Shown here piece after piece: positions 1 through 7,906 of a DNA stretch of 64,000 nt. Positions within the stretch are counted from its first letter, which is position 1; every line of letters starts with the position of its first letter. The notes below the pieces were generated by a model. That model saw nothing but the letters and a program-made list of their open reading frames with translations. It did no database searches and was not told the DNA's origin. The DNA is from Ruania alba (GTDB lineage: Bacteria > Actinomycetota > Actinomycetes > Actinomycetales > Beutenbergiaceae), in the NCBI RefSeq assembly GCF_900105765.1, contig NZ_FNTX01000002.1, forward strand, positions 1,054,001 through 1,118,000, in the 5' to 3' direction. Made by a program: the position numbers and the translations under genes.

Positions 1-82
1 AGGTGCCGATCGTTGCGACATCACGTCCTGAGAAGTCAACGACCATCTCCTCCTCGTCAGATCGAGACACCTGCGCTGGCAT
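1..82 (-). CDS. 5' end of an unidentified gene running off the window start
   Basis: An ATG at 82-80 opens a reading frame that stays open to the window edge. Its first 27 residues are rich in acidic residues (SDEEEM near residues 8-13). No domain can be recognised from so short a piece. The case for a gene rests on the open frame and on a plausible promoter directly upstream on the same strand (95-132). No strong ribosome binding site is visible. It is divergent from the MgtC-like gene at 334. Confidence 0.35.
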   Translation of the reverse strand, partial: MPAQVSRSDEEEMVVDFSGRDVATIGT

Positions 83-94
83 CCCCACGGTGAG

Positions 95-132
95 CGTATA
101 CCGATTAGGTGGGATAAGACAAGATAATTATC
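95..132 (-). promoter_or_regulatory. Candidate promoter with adjacent palindrome
   Basis: On the minus strand TTGTCT (122-117) and TATACG (100-95) are separated by 16 bases, a reasonable -35/-10 pair for the partial gene at the window start. The perfect palindrome GATAATTATC (123-132) touches the -35 box and could be an operator. The stretch is clearly more AT-rich than its surroundings. Confidence 0.4.
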
Positions 133-333
133 ACACTCGATGATCGTGGCCTCTTGGGCGATTCCGATGCGCTGATTCCCTGAGTTATGGCTGCTGTGGC
201 AGCGATTCACGTGGGCATCGCGCATCGTTGGCCGGTTGCCCGCCCAATGCCAGTCGAGGCGAGAGGGGTGCTTCGACACACGATCAGTGAGAAGATTTAA
301 CCAAACGGCGCAGTTGATGGCACTGGAGGAACT

Positions 334-1044
334 GTGGACATCGTCTGGTTCAGTGAGACAACCCTGACCGAGCTCACGTTGCTGGGGTTGGCGTTCGTCC
401 TGTCGGCAGCGATCGGTCTGGAGCGTCAGCGCAGGCTGAAGAGTGCCGGACTGCGCACGCACACGCTCGTCGGAGTCGGTACGGCCGTGTTCACCCTGGT
501 CTCGGCCTACGGCTTCCAGGGACTGACCGGTCCCGACACGATCGTCGACCCGTCGCGTATCGCGGCCCAGATCGTTTCGGGGATCGGCTTCCTCGGCGCC
601 GGGGTGATCTTCGTGCGCCAGAACATCGTCTCCGGGCTGACCACCGCAGCATCGATCTGGGTGACCGCCTCGATCGGGATGGCCTGCGGAGCCGGCGCGC
701 CGGCACTGGCGATCGTGGCCACGGCCCTCTACATGATCGCGGTGTGGGGTCTGGGCAAACTGGGTCGACGGCTGCGTGCGCGCGCGCTCGACACCACCGT
801 GCTGATCCGGTACCGCGAGGGCTTCGGCGCCCTGCGGCAGACCCTGGCGCTCGCCGCCGAGCACGGGTTCGAAGCGCTCGTCTCCGAGAGTCGCAACACC
901 TCCAAGGCCGGTAAGCCGGTGCGGGTGCAGGCCACGATCGAGCTGCGCTCGCAGAACAATGCCGACGTCGCCCTCTTCCTGGCCGCGGCTGCTGATGTGG
1001 CCGGTGTGCGATCGGTGGAGTTCGCCAACGTGCGCAACGACTGA
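334..1044 (+). CDS. MgtC/SapB family inner-membrane protein
   Basis: This 236-residue protein matches the MgtC/SapB family. It has a hydrophobic N-terminal half with several predicted membrane helices, the family-typical GLERQ near residue 29 and SGIGFLGAG near residues 82-90. The C-terminal half (from about residue 150) is a soluble domain of the ACT-like type found in longer MgtC proteins. Family members affect Mg2+ homeostasis, acid tolerance or ATP synthase regulation; the role here is not established. The GTG start is preceded by GGAGGA at 325-330. It appears monocistronic, and no Mg2+ riboswitch or leader is evident upstream. Confidence 0.85.
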   Translation: MDIVWFSETTLTELTLLGLAFVLSAAIGLERQRRLKSAGLRTHTLVGVGTAVFTLVSAYGFQGLTGPDTIVDPSRIAAQIVSGIGFLGAGVIFVRQNIVSGLTTAASIWVTASIGMACGAGAPALAIVATALYMIAVWGLGKLGRRLRARALDTTVLIRYREGFGALRQTLALAAEHGFEALVSESRNTSKAGKPVRVQATIELRSQNNADVALFLAAAADVAGVRSVEFANVRND

Positions 1045-1184
1045 GCTGCAACTATCGACGGTGCTCAACGATCTGCTGCCGAATGAGGCGGGAGATCGCT
1101 CCAGGCCGTCGGTAATTCCGCCGCCCTGGCGCCGCGCCCTCCAGCCGGGCGCCACTTATGATGGAGGCGAGGGAGGTGTCGCCC

Positions 1185-1673
1185 ATGCGTCGCATGATCG
1201 GTGGCGCCATCGCAGCCCTGCTGCTGGTGGGGTGCGGCTCCCCCGGGGACGAGCCGTCACCAGAGGTGACCACACTCGAACCTACCGATCCATCGACGGC
1301 CGATCCCACGGAAAGCCCGGCAGAGTCCCCGGACGATCCGGCAGACCCCACCGCCGCGAACCAGGACGACTGGGACGAACGCTTCGGTGACCTCTCCGAC
1401 CAGGAGCGGGCCGCCGTCGACGACCTCGCTGAACGGCTCGACGTGGCCTACCACGAGATCTCTCCCGCCCCCCTCGAAGAGGTCACCTGGCCGGACGGGG
1501 CGCTCGGCTGCCCGCAACCGGACCAGTCCTACACTCAGGCCCTGGTGGACGGGTACCGGCTCCTCCTCGACCACCGCGGCGAGACCTATGCCTACCACGC
1601 GGGTGCCGACGGGGAGCTGGCCTACTGCGCCGAGCCGACAGAACCGGCCGACGGCGGTCGGGAGAGCCGCTGA
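1185..1673 (+). CDS. Secreted lipoprotein with C-terminal WPDGxLGCP-type domain
   Basis: The ATG at 1185 follows GGGAGG (1171-1176) and is preferred over an in-frame ATG at 1158 because the signal peptide begins here. The lipobox LLLVGC places the lipidated cysteine near residue 17. A Pro/Thr/Glu/Asp-rich linker follows. The C-terminal domain carries a WPDGALGCP segment followed by YTQALVDGYRLLLDH and AYHAG, a motif recurring in many uncharacterised bacterial envelope proteins. Function is unknown; attachment outside the membrane is the firm inference. Confidence 0.75.
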   Translation: MRRMIGGAIAALLLVGCGSPGDEPSPEVTTLEPTDPSTADPTESPAESPDDPADPTAANQDDWDERFGDLSDQERAAVDDLAERLDVAYHEISPAPLEEVTWPDGALGCPQPDQSYTQALVDGYRLLLDHRGETYAYHAGADGELAYCAEPTEPADGGRESR

Positions 1674-1674
1674 A

Positions 1675-1688
1675 CGGCGGTACCGCCG
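1675..1688. terminator. Perfect palindrome between convergent genes
   Basis: The palindrome CGGCGGTACCGCCG starts 2 bases after the lipoprotein stop and lies between two convergent genes. It could form a short stem in either transcript and act as a bidirectional terminator. No U-tract follows, which is usual in high-GC actinobacteria but keeps confidence low. Confidence 0.3.
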
Positions 1689-1726
1689 CGCTCCACCGGT
1701 GTGTCGCTCTTTCGGAAACCGAACGG

Positions 1727-2008
1727 TCAGGTGGTGTCTTCGACCGTGTAACGGCGTTCGATCCCCGCTGTGGCGCGACCCCACTCGCTGGCAGCCACCC
1801 GCTCCTGATGTGCACGGAATGCGGCAGGGTCGCGGAACAGCTCATCAACGCGCCAGACGTGCGGATCCTGGCTGCGATGTACCTCGAAGGACAGGCAGCC
1901 GGCCTCGGCGCGGGTGAGCGCCACATGTTCCGGCAGGTACCGGAGCACGAGAGCGGCTTGGTCTGCGTCGGTGCAGACGAGCTGCCCGCTCACGCGTACC
2001 TGCGACAC
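1727..2008 (-). CDS. Putative quinol monooxygenase (ABM family)
   Basis: A 93-residue single-domain protein of the antibiotic biosynthesis monooxygenase (ABM) fold, related to YgiN-like quinol monooxygenases. Characteristic segments are HVALTRAEAGCLSFEVH (about residues 28-44), WRVDELFRD and the C-terminal AFRAHQERVAASEWG. Homologues are small dimeric enzymes acting on quinones or polyketide-like substrates without a bound cofactor; the substrate here is unknown. The GTG at 2008 follows a weak GGAGAG. The same frame is open far upstream, but that extension is antisense to prfC and not credible. Divergent from prfC. Confidence 0.8.
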   Translation of the reverse strand: MSQVRVSGQLVCTDADQAALVLRYLPEHVALTRAEAGCLSFEVHRSQDPHVWRVDELFRDPAAFRAHQERVAASEWGRATAGIERRYTVEDTT

Positions 2009-2227
2009 GACTCTCCGATCCGCACTGCTACTCGAGCTCCACCTCGTCAGAGCAAGTATCGACCATTGACCGCGCATCGGCGACGAACGCACCGAGCGCT
2101 CGTGCCCTGGTGTTCCATCCCCAACACTCTGACGCCACGTGAGTGTACTCAGGGTGCGGAATATCTCATCGGTCACGGTCGGTCGGCCCTGCACCCACCG
2201 GTAGGGTTGAGGCCGGAGGGTGCCCAA

Positions 2228-3793
2228 GTGACGTTGTATGAGCAGGCGGCCCGCCGCCGCACCATTGCCGTGATCTCCCATCCGGACGCCGGCAAGTCCA
2301 CGCTGACCGAAGCATTGGCGCTGCACGCCCAGGTGATCGGTGAGGCCGGGGCGGTGCATGGCAAGGGCAACCGGAGCGGGGTCGTCTCCGACTGGCTCGA
2401 GATGGAGCAGAAGCGCGGAATCTCGATCACCTCCGCGGCCCTCCAGTTCGCCTGGGGCGATCTGGTGATCAACCTGCTGGACACCCCCGGGCACGCAGAC
2501 TTCTCCGAGGACACCTACCGGGTGCTCACCGCCGTCGACTGCGCCGTGATGCTGATCGATTCGGCCAAGGGCCTCGAACCGCAGACCTACAAGCTGTTCG
2601 AGGTGTGCCGCCGCCGGAACGTGCCGGTGATCGCGTTCATCAACAAGTGGGATCGGCCGGGCCGTGAGGCGCTGGAGCTGATCGACGAGATCACTGACCG
2701 GCTCGACCGGGAACCGCAACTGGTCACCTGGCCGGTGGGGATCGGCGGCTCCGAGTTCGGTCTGCTGGACGCCGCCACCGGGGACGTGCACGCCTACCGG
2801 AAGGCCCCTGGTGGCGCCCATCTCGCCGAGGAGGACACCCTCAGCCCGGCTGCCGCGGACGAGCATTTCGGTGAGGACGCTCTCCGCGCCCGCGAGGAGG
2901 CCGAGCTGCTGCCCGCCCTCGACTCGGACGCGCCGAAAGCGTCGGTGATGCCGATCCTGTTCGGCGCCGCTCTCGGCAACATCGGGGTCCGTCAGCTCCT
3001 CGCCACCGTCGACCAGTGGGCACCGGCACCGGGCGACCGGCCCACGCAGTCCGAGACCGAGCGCCCGGTCGACTCGGCGTTCTCCGGTTTCGTGTTCAAG
3101 ATGCAGGCCGGGATGGACCCCAAACACCGTGACCACGTCGCCTACGTGCGGGTCTGCTCGGGCACCTTCGAACGCGGCATGATCCTCACTCACGAGCCCA
3201 CGAAGCGGGCCTTCGCCACCAAGTACGCGTTGTCCATCTTCGGCAGGGACCGGGAGGTGGCCGAACGGGCCTACCCGGGGGACGTCGTCGGGCTGGTGAA
3301 CGCGGCGAACCTCGCCGTGGGTGACACGCTCTACGACCCGGACGGGCCGGCCGTGACGTTCCCGCCGATGCCGGTGTTCGAACCGGAGCACTTCGCTGCC
3401 GCCCGGGTGGCGGACCCGAGCGATGCGAAGAAGTTCCGCCGTGGGATGGACAAGCTCGTGCAGGAGGGTGTGGTGCAACGCCTCATCTCCGAGCTGCGCG
3501 GGGACGGTAACCCGATCCTCGCCGCCGTCGGGCCGCTGCAGTTCGAGGTGGCCTCGCACCGGATGGAGCATGAGTTCGGTGCCCGGATCGTGCTGGACAC
3601 GTTGCCCTACTCCGTGGCCCAGCAGGTCGCCGCCGAGGACGCCACCTCGATCTCCCACCTCGCCGGGGTGGAGATCGCCAGGCGGCACGACGGCGTCACC
3701 CTCGCCCTGCTGCGGGACATCTACCTCGCCCGGTCGATCGGGCGCACCCATCCTGACGTCACCCTCACTCCGCTGCTCGCCGACGCTTCCTGA
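2228..3793 (+). CDS. prfC: Peptide chain release factor 3
   Basis: This 521-residue translational GTPase recycles RF1/RF2 from the ribosome after termination. The G1 motif HPDAGKST lies at residues 18-25, the G3 motif DTPGH near 85-89 and the G4 motif NKWD near 139-142. The segment KMQAGMDPKHRDHVAYVRV in domain II separates RF3 from EF-G and tetracycline-protection proteins. Length matches the family (E. coli RF3 is 529 residues). The GTG start follows GGAGGG (2215-2220) at a 7-base spacing; the open frame upstream of it is not conserved-looking. Monocistronic. Confidence 0.95.
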   Translation: MTLYEQAARRRTIAVISHPDAGKSTLTEALALHAQVIGEAGAVHGKGNRSGVVSDWLEMEQKRGISITSAALQFAWGDLVINLLDTPGHADFSEDTYRVLTAVDCAVMLIDSAKGLEPQTYKLFEVCRRRNVPVIAFINKWDRPGREALELIDEITDRLDREPQLVTWPVGIGGSEFGLLDAATGDVHAYRKAPGGAHLAEEDTLSPAAADEHFGEDALRAREEAELLPALDSDAPKASVMPILFGAALGNIGVRQLLATVDQWAPAPGDRPTQSETERPVDSAFSGFVFKMQAGMDPKHRDHVAYVRVCSGTFERGMILTHEPTKRAFATKYALSIFGRDREVAERAYPGDVVGLVNAANLAVGDTLYDPDGPAVTFPPMPVFEPEHFAAARVADPSDAKKFRRGMDKLVQEGVVQRLISELRGDGNPILAAVGPLQFEVASHRMEHEFGARIVLDTLPYSVAQQVAAEDATSISHLAGVEIARRHDGVTLALLRDIYLARSIGRTHPDVTLTPLLADAS

Positions 3794-3810
3794 CCGCCCA
3801 ACGTTGGCGC

Positions 3811-3828
3811 CGAGGTCGCGCGACCTCG
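3811..3828. terminator. 18-bp perfect palindrome after prfC
   Basis: CGAGGTCGCGCGACCTCG is fully self-complementary and starts 17 bases after the prfC stop. It is a candidate terminator stem for prfC and possibly for the convergent transport operon. The rest of 3829-3977 shows no gene-like coding. Confidence 0.4.
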
Positions 3829-3977
3829 CCGCACGGCTGCTACGGCTCTCCCGGTCTGCCAGACCTCGTGGGAACCCACGTCCGTCATGGGAGTCCCTGT
3901 GCGGGCAGCCAGACGGGGATTCCAACGACGGAACCGGATTCGAACGCGAGCGGGGGACGGTGCAGAAGCGGATGTGC

Positions 3978-4704
3978 CTACATCTGGAGCGACGATCCCT
4001 GGGGCAGCACCGGTTTGAGCGTGTAGCGGGAGTTCCCCCACACGGCGTACAGCAGCGGGGTCGCGGCCAGCCCGACGGCGAGGGCCGGGTGGATCACGAA
4101 GAGTCCCGCCGAGCAGGCCCAGCACCAGGAAGGACACCGCGGTCAGGTACCAGCGTCGTAGGCCCAGGTAGAGCGAGGCTCGCAGGACGTCCCGGAGCCG
4201 GGCGTCCGGGCGCTCGACGCTCGCCACCAGGGCGAGCAACGCCGTCGCGGTGGCGAGCAGAAACAGCACCACGAAGACAGGGGTGAGGACGGCGCCCAGG
4301 GTGGCGCCCCACAGGGCGAGCACGTCCACCACCAGTACCACCGCCGTCGTGGTCCATAGGAGTCCGACGGCGAGCGAGCGACGCAGGTGCGCCGCCCAGG
4401 AGCGCCAGAAGGTGCGGATCACCTCGGTGCCATGCGTGCGGGAGTAGTGGGTGAAGACCGCGAAACCGGCGGTGAGTGCGGGTGTGGCGAGCACACCCGC
4501 ACCCAGCAGCGCCGGCCAGGACGTGACCGGATCGGTGCTGACCAGCAGCACCACCAGTGGCAGGGCGCCGACCAGCAACATCGCGTTGGTGCCGAGCACC
4601 AGGTACCCGATGCCGATCACTGTTTCCCAGGTTTGGGCCGAGGGCATCCGCAAGCGTCGCCGCTCCGGCCGCTGGCCCCGTTCCGTGCCCACCATGGTCA
4701 CCAT
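3978..4704 (-). pseudogene. DUF624 (YesL-like) membrane protein with a single-base frameshift
   Basis: The N-terminal roughly 200 residues, from the ATG at 4704 with AAGGG upstream, have several membrane helices and look like the DUF624/YesL family found in sugar ABC-importer operons. After the GGG run at 4107-4105 (minus strand) the frame goes out of register. Removing one G restores a typical C-terminus containing VIHPALAVGLAATPLLYAVW and YTLKPVLPQ, ending at TAG 3978. Repaired length would be 241 residues. As written, the product has an unrelated tail. Last gene of the operon, 2 bases after the upstream permease stop. A sequencing error is an alternative to true mutation. Confidence 0.75.
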
Positions 4705-4706
4705 CG

Positions 4707-5594
4707 TCAGCCCTTGAGCCCCGCGGTGGCGATTCCTTGGACGAAGTAGCGCTGCCCGAGCATGAAGATCAGCGCGATCGGCAGCACCGAGATGACTGAG
4801 CCGGTCATGATCAGCGCATATTCGGCGTTGTACTGGGACACGAAGGACTTCAGCCCGATCTGGATGGTCCAGATGTCCCGGTCGCGCAGGTAGATCAGCG
4901 GGCCGAGGTAATCGTTCCAGGTGTTGACGAACGTGAGCAGCGTCAGCGTGGCCACGGCCGGGCCGGAGAGCGGCAGCACGATCTTGCGCCAGATCGAGTA
5001 CTCCGAGAGCCCGTCGATCCGGGCCGCCTCGGAGAGCTCCTCCGGGATGGACTCGTAGTACTGCTTCATCAGGAAGACCCCGAACGCACTGAACGTCTGC
5101 AGCGCGAGGATCGACCACAACGTGTTCGACAGTCCGGCCTTGGAGAGCATGATGAACTGCGGGATCATGTACGCCTGCCACGGCACCGCGATGGTGGCCA
5201 CGTAGGTCAGGAACAGCACGTCCCGGCCCGGGAAGCGCATCTTGGAGAAGCCGTAGGCGGCGAAGCTGCCGGTGAGGACCTGCAGGAAGGTCACCGAGAC
5301 CGACAGGATCAGGGTGTTCTTGACCCAGTTCAGCATGTCGGCCTTGGCCCAGATGTCCAGGTAGTTGCGCCAGACCACCGGGTCGGGCAGCCACTGGATC
5401 GGGACGGAGAAGACCTGGTTGTTCATCTTCAGCGAGGAGGTCACCATCCAGAAGAACGGCAGCATGATCGCAGCCGCTGCGACGATCAGCGCCACGTACA
5501 GCAGCACCCGGGCGACGAGCCTGCGGCCCGCCTTGGGGTCCTTGCGCAGCTGGGGAGTGGCCGTGCTGGGGCGATCGAGGGTGACGGTGGCCAT
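4707..5594 (-). CDS. Carbohydrate ABC transporter permease (MalG type)
   Basis: A 295-residue inner-membrane permease with six predicted helices. The cytoplasmic EAA loop is clear: EELSEAARIDGLSEYSIWRK around residue 190, where the G and following residues contact the ATPase. It would pair with the next upstream permease to form the channel for the binding protein at 6602. The start ATG overlaps the stop of the upstream permease by one base (TGATG), implying translational coupling. No ATPase gene is nearby, as is common for actinobacterial CUT1 importers that share an MsiK-type ATPase. Confidence 0.9.
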   Translation of the reverse strand: MATVTLDRPSTATPQLRKDPKAGRRLVARVLLYVALIVAAAAIMLPFFWMVTSSLKMNNQVFSVPIQWLPDPVVWRNYLDIWAKADMLNWVKNTLILSVSVTFLQVLTGSFAAYGFSKMRFPGRDVLFLTYVATIAVPWQAYMIPQFIMLSKAGLSNTLWSILALQTFSAFGVFLMKQYYESIPEELSEAARIDGLSEYSIWRKIVLPLSGPAVATLTLLTFVNTWNDYLGPLIYLRDRDIWTIQIGLKSFVSQYNAEYALIMTGSVISVLPIALIFMLGQRYFVQGIATAGLKG

Positions 5595-6529
5595 CAGACC
5601 TCCCTCCTCTTGTTCAGCAGGAACTGCACCACCGTGAGGGCGAGGCAGATGAAGAACAGCACCACCGCCACGGCGGAGGCGTAGCCGAAGTCGTTCTCCT
5701 CGAAGCCCTTGCGGTAGATGTACTGGGCGAGGACCAGGGTTGAGGTGCCGGGGCCGCCGTCGGTCATCACCAGGATCAGGTCGAGGATCTTGAAACTCTG
5801 GATCGTCAGGATCACAGTCACGAAGAACGTGGTGGGTCGTAGGCTCGGCACGGTCACGTTCCAGAACCGCTGGACCGCGTGCGCACCGTCCACCCGGGCG
5901 GCCTCGTACAGCTCGCGCGGGATGGCCTGCAGCCCAGCCAGGAACAGCAGCATGTAGTAGCCCATCTCGCGCCACACGCTCACCAGCACGATCGAGGGCA
6001 TCGACCAGCTGGCCGAGGTGGTCCATCCGGGCGGGTTGTCGATCCCCAGCGCCATCAGGAACTGGTTGATCGGACCCGAGTCGGGGGAGAACAGCATGTT
6101 CCAGACCACCGCGATCGCCACGATCGAGGTGATGTAGGGGAAGAACGCCACGGTGCGGAAGAACGCGATCCCACGCATCTTGTGGTTCAGCAGCAGTGCC
6201 AGACCGAGCGAGGCCGCCAGCGTGAGGGGGATGTGCATCAGCGCGTAGTAGGCGGTGTTGGCCAGCGCGGTGTGGAACGTGCCGTCGGTGAGCAGCCGCT
6301 CGAAGTTCTCCAAGCCGATCCAGTCCGCCTGCCCGAACGCGTTCCAGGACGTGAAGGCGAGGTAGAACAGGATGAGCACCGGCACGAGCGTGAGCACCGC
6401 GAAGCCGATGAAGTTGGGCAGGATGAAGGTCCACCCGATGAAGGTGTTGCGAAGCGTGAGCCTGCTGCTGCGGGCCCGGCGCCGTGGTGGCGTCGGTGCA
6501 GCGGAGGCGTCCACAGCCGTCGTCGCCAT
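5594..6529 (-). CDS. Carbohydrate ABC transporter permease (MalF type)
   Basis: A 311-residue permease. The ATG at 6529 follows GAGGAGA and begins MATTAVD; an in-frame ATG nine codons earlier has a poorer context. About six membrane helices are visible, and the EAA loop is PRELYEAARVDGAHAVQRFW. It forms the importer with the MalG-type partner and the binding protein encoded upstream. It lies immediately downstream of a strong hairpin (6553-6587) that separates it from the binding-protein gene. Confidence 0.9.
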   Translation of the reverse strand: MATTAVDASAAPTPPRRRARSSRLTLRNTFIGWTFILPNFIGFAVLTLVPVLILFYLAFTSWNAFGQADWIGLENFERLLTDGTFHTALANTAYYALMHIPLTLAASLGLALLLNHKMRGIAFFRTVAFFPYITSIVAIAVVWNMLFSPDSGPINQFLMALGIDNPPGWTTSASWSMPSIVLVSVWREMGYYMLLFLAGLQAIPRELYEAARVDGAHAVQRFWNVTVPSLRPTTFFVTVILTIQSFKILDLILVMTDGGPGTSTLVLAQYIYRKGFEENDFGYASAVAVVLFFICLALTVVQFLLNKRREV

Positions 6530-6552
6530 GGTTCTCCTCGTCGATTCAAGGG

Positions 6553-6587
6553 GCACCGGCCGGCCGCGGTGCGCGGCCGGCCGGTGC
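6553..6587 (-). promoter_or_regulatory. Strong intercistronic hairpin between binding protein and permeases
   Basis: A 15-bp perfect GC-rich inverted repeat (6553-6567 with 6573-6587) surrounds a 5-base loop in the 72-base gap after the binding-protein stop. Its position matches the stem-loops that, in other sugar-importer operons, stabilise the 3' end of the binding-protein message or partly stop transcription so that binding protein exceeds permease. No U-tract follows, so partial attenuation or RNA protection is more likely than full termination. Confidence 0.7.
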
Positions 6588-6601
6588 GAGAGTGGGTGGG
6601 G

Positions 6602-7906
6602 TTAGCCGAGCACCTCGGACTGCGCCCGCTCCATCGCCTCGGCGATGCCGTCGGCCGGGGAGACCGTCCCGGCGAGGATCGCCGAGTGAGCATCGTTCAG
6701 GATGTTCTGCAGGGCGGCGGTCTCCTCAGCGACCGGGTTCTCCGGGAGCACCTCGTGCGTGGAGAAGGCGAACTGCGAGGTCTCGTCGGTGGGGATACCG
6801 TCGATCGAGAAGAAGCTCTCGGTCACGGTGTCGCTGGTGATCGCCGGGGTGATGCCGATCTCGGCCAGCGCTGCGGCGGCGTCCTCACTGGCTACGAAGG
6901 CCAGGAAGTCCTTCGCTGCGGCCGCCACATCGGCGTCCACGGCCGGGTTGATGCCGATCCCGGTCGGGTCGGCGAACGTCACCGGCATCTCCGTGGTGCT
7001 GGCGTCCACCTGCGGTGCCGGGGCGAAGCCCCAGGCGAACTCGTCCGCGTCGCCGCTCTCCTGCTGCGCGAGCAGGGTGGCCACGTACCAGGAGCCCATC
7101 GGCATCATCGCGGTCTGCTGCGTGCCGAACTGGGACTGGTAGGTCACCGAGTTGGTGGTCACGGCGCCGAAGTCCATCTGGGCGCCGGCCTCCTGCAGCT
7201 CCACCACGCGCTCGTAGAACGGCACCAGGTACTCCCAGTCGCCGGAGAGCAGGTCGGCGCCGGGGGCCTGGGCGTTCGCGAAGCCCTGCAGCGTGGACTG
7301 CCAGCTGTGCTGGTAGGTGCCGAGCGCGTCCCCGTCGAGTGCGGTGGTGAGTTCTTCCGCGGTGGCGGCGTAGTCGTCCCAGGTCCAGGAACCGTCCGGG
7401 TACTCGATCCCGGCAGCGTCGAACAGGTCCTTGTTGTAGTACAGGTACCAGGCGTCCTGACGGTACGGGATGGCGTAGGTGGCGCCGTCCACGGTGTAGG
7501 CGTCCAACCCGGTCACCTCGTCGCTCACCCCGGCGGCCACCTCGGACAGATCGAGGAGCTGGTCGCCGTCCTCATAGGTGAAGAAGTTCTTCAGGTTCTT
7601 CAGCACGTACATGTCGGGTGCGGACCCGGCCGCCAGGTCGGCGATCATCTGCGTGTCGTACTCGGTGGCGTCGTACTCCTTGAGCTCGACCGTGATGTCC
7701 GGGTTCTGCTCCTGGTAGGCGTCGGCGAGCACCTGGAACTCCGGGGTGGTGCTCAGGCTCCACCCGGCCAGGGTGATCGTGTCGACGGCGGAGGCGTCGC
7801 CCTCGCCGCCGCCTCCGGCGGCGCTTCCGGAGTCACCGCTGCATGCGGTGAGGGTGAGCGCGGCCGCGGCCAGGGTGGCGGCGCCAGTCAGTGTGATGCG
7901 CTTCAT
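6602..7906 (-). CDS. Extracellular sugar-binding lipoprotein of ABC importer
   Basis: A 434-residue family-1 solute-binding protein. The signal peptide ends in a lipobox LTLTAC with lipidated Cys22, followed by a Gly/Ser-rich linker. Later segments are typical: NPDITVELKEYD, GSAPDMYVLKN, PYRQDAWYLYYNKDLFDAAG and WTWDDYAA. It should capture the substrate outside the cell for the two downstream permeases. The start overlaps the upstream DUF2264 gene by four bases (ATGA). The substrate is not deducible from sequence; the neighbours suggest a plant- or algal-type oligosaccharide. Confidence 0.9.
   Translation of the reverse strand: MKRITLTGAATLAAAALTLTACSGDSGSAAGGGGEGDASAVDTITLAGWSLSTTPEFQVLADAYQEQNPDITVELKEYDATEYDTQMIADLAAGSAPDMYVLKNLKNFFTYEDGDQLLDLSEVAAGVSDEVTGLDAYTVDGATYAIPYRQDAWYLYYNKDLFDAAGIEYPDGSWTWDDYAATAEELTTALDGDALGTYQHSWQSTLQGFANAQAPGADLLSGDWEYLVPFYERVVELQEAGAQMDFGAVTTNSVTYQSQFGTQQTAMMPMGSWYVATLLAQQESGDADEFAWGFAPAPQVDASTTEMPVTFADPTGIGINPAVDADVAAAAKDFLAFVASEDAAAALAEIGITPAITSDTVTESFFSIDGIPTDETSQFAFSTHEVLPENPVAEETAALQNILNDAHSAILAGTVSPADGIAEAMERAQSEVLG

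Noticed and set aside
2228-3793. Ribosomal-protection tetracycline resistance protein
   Set aside because: Length of 521 residues and the KMQAGMDPKHRDH segment identify RF3; the TetM/EF-G domains IV and V are absent.
3930-3960. tRNA-like T-loop motif (minus-strand GTTCGAATCC)
   Set aside because: No cloverleaf, anticodon arm or acceptor stem can be formed around it.
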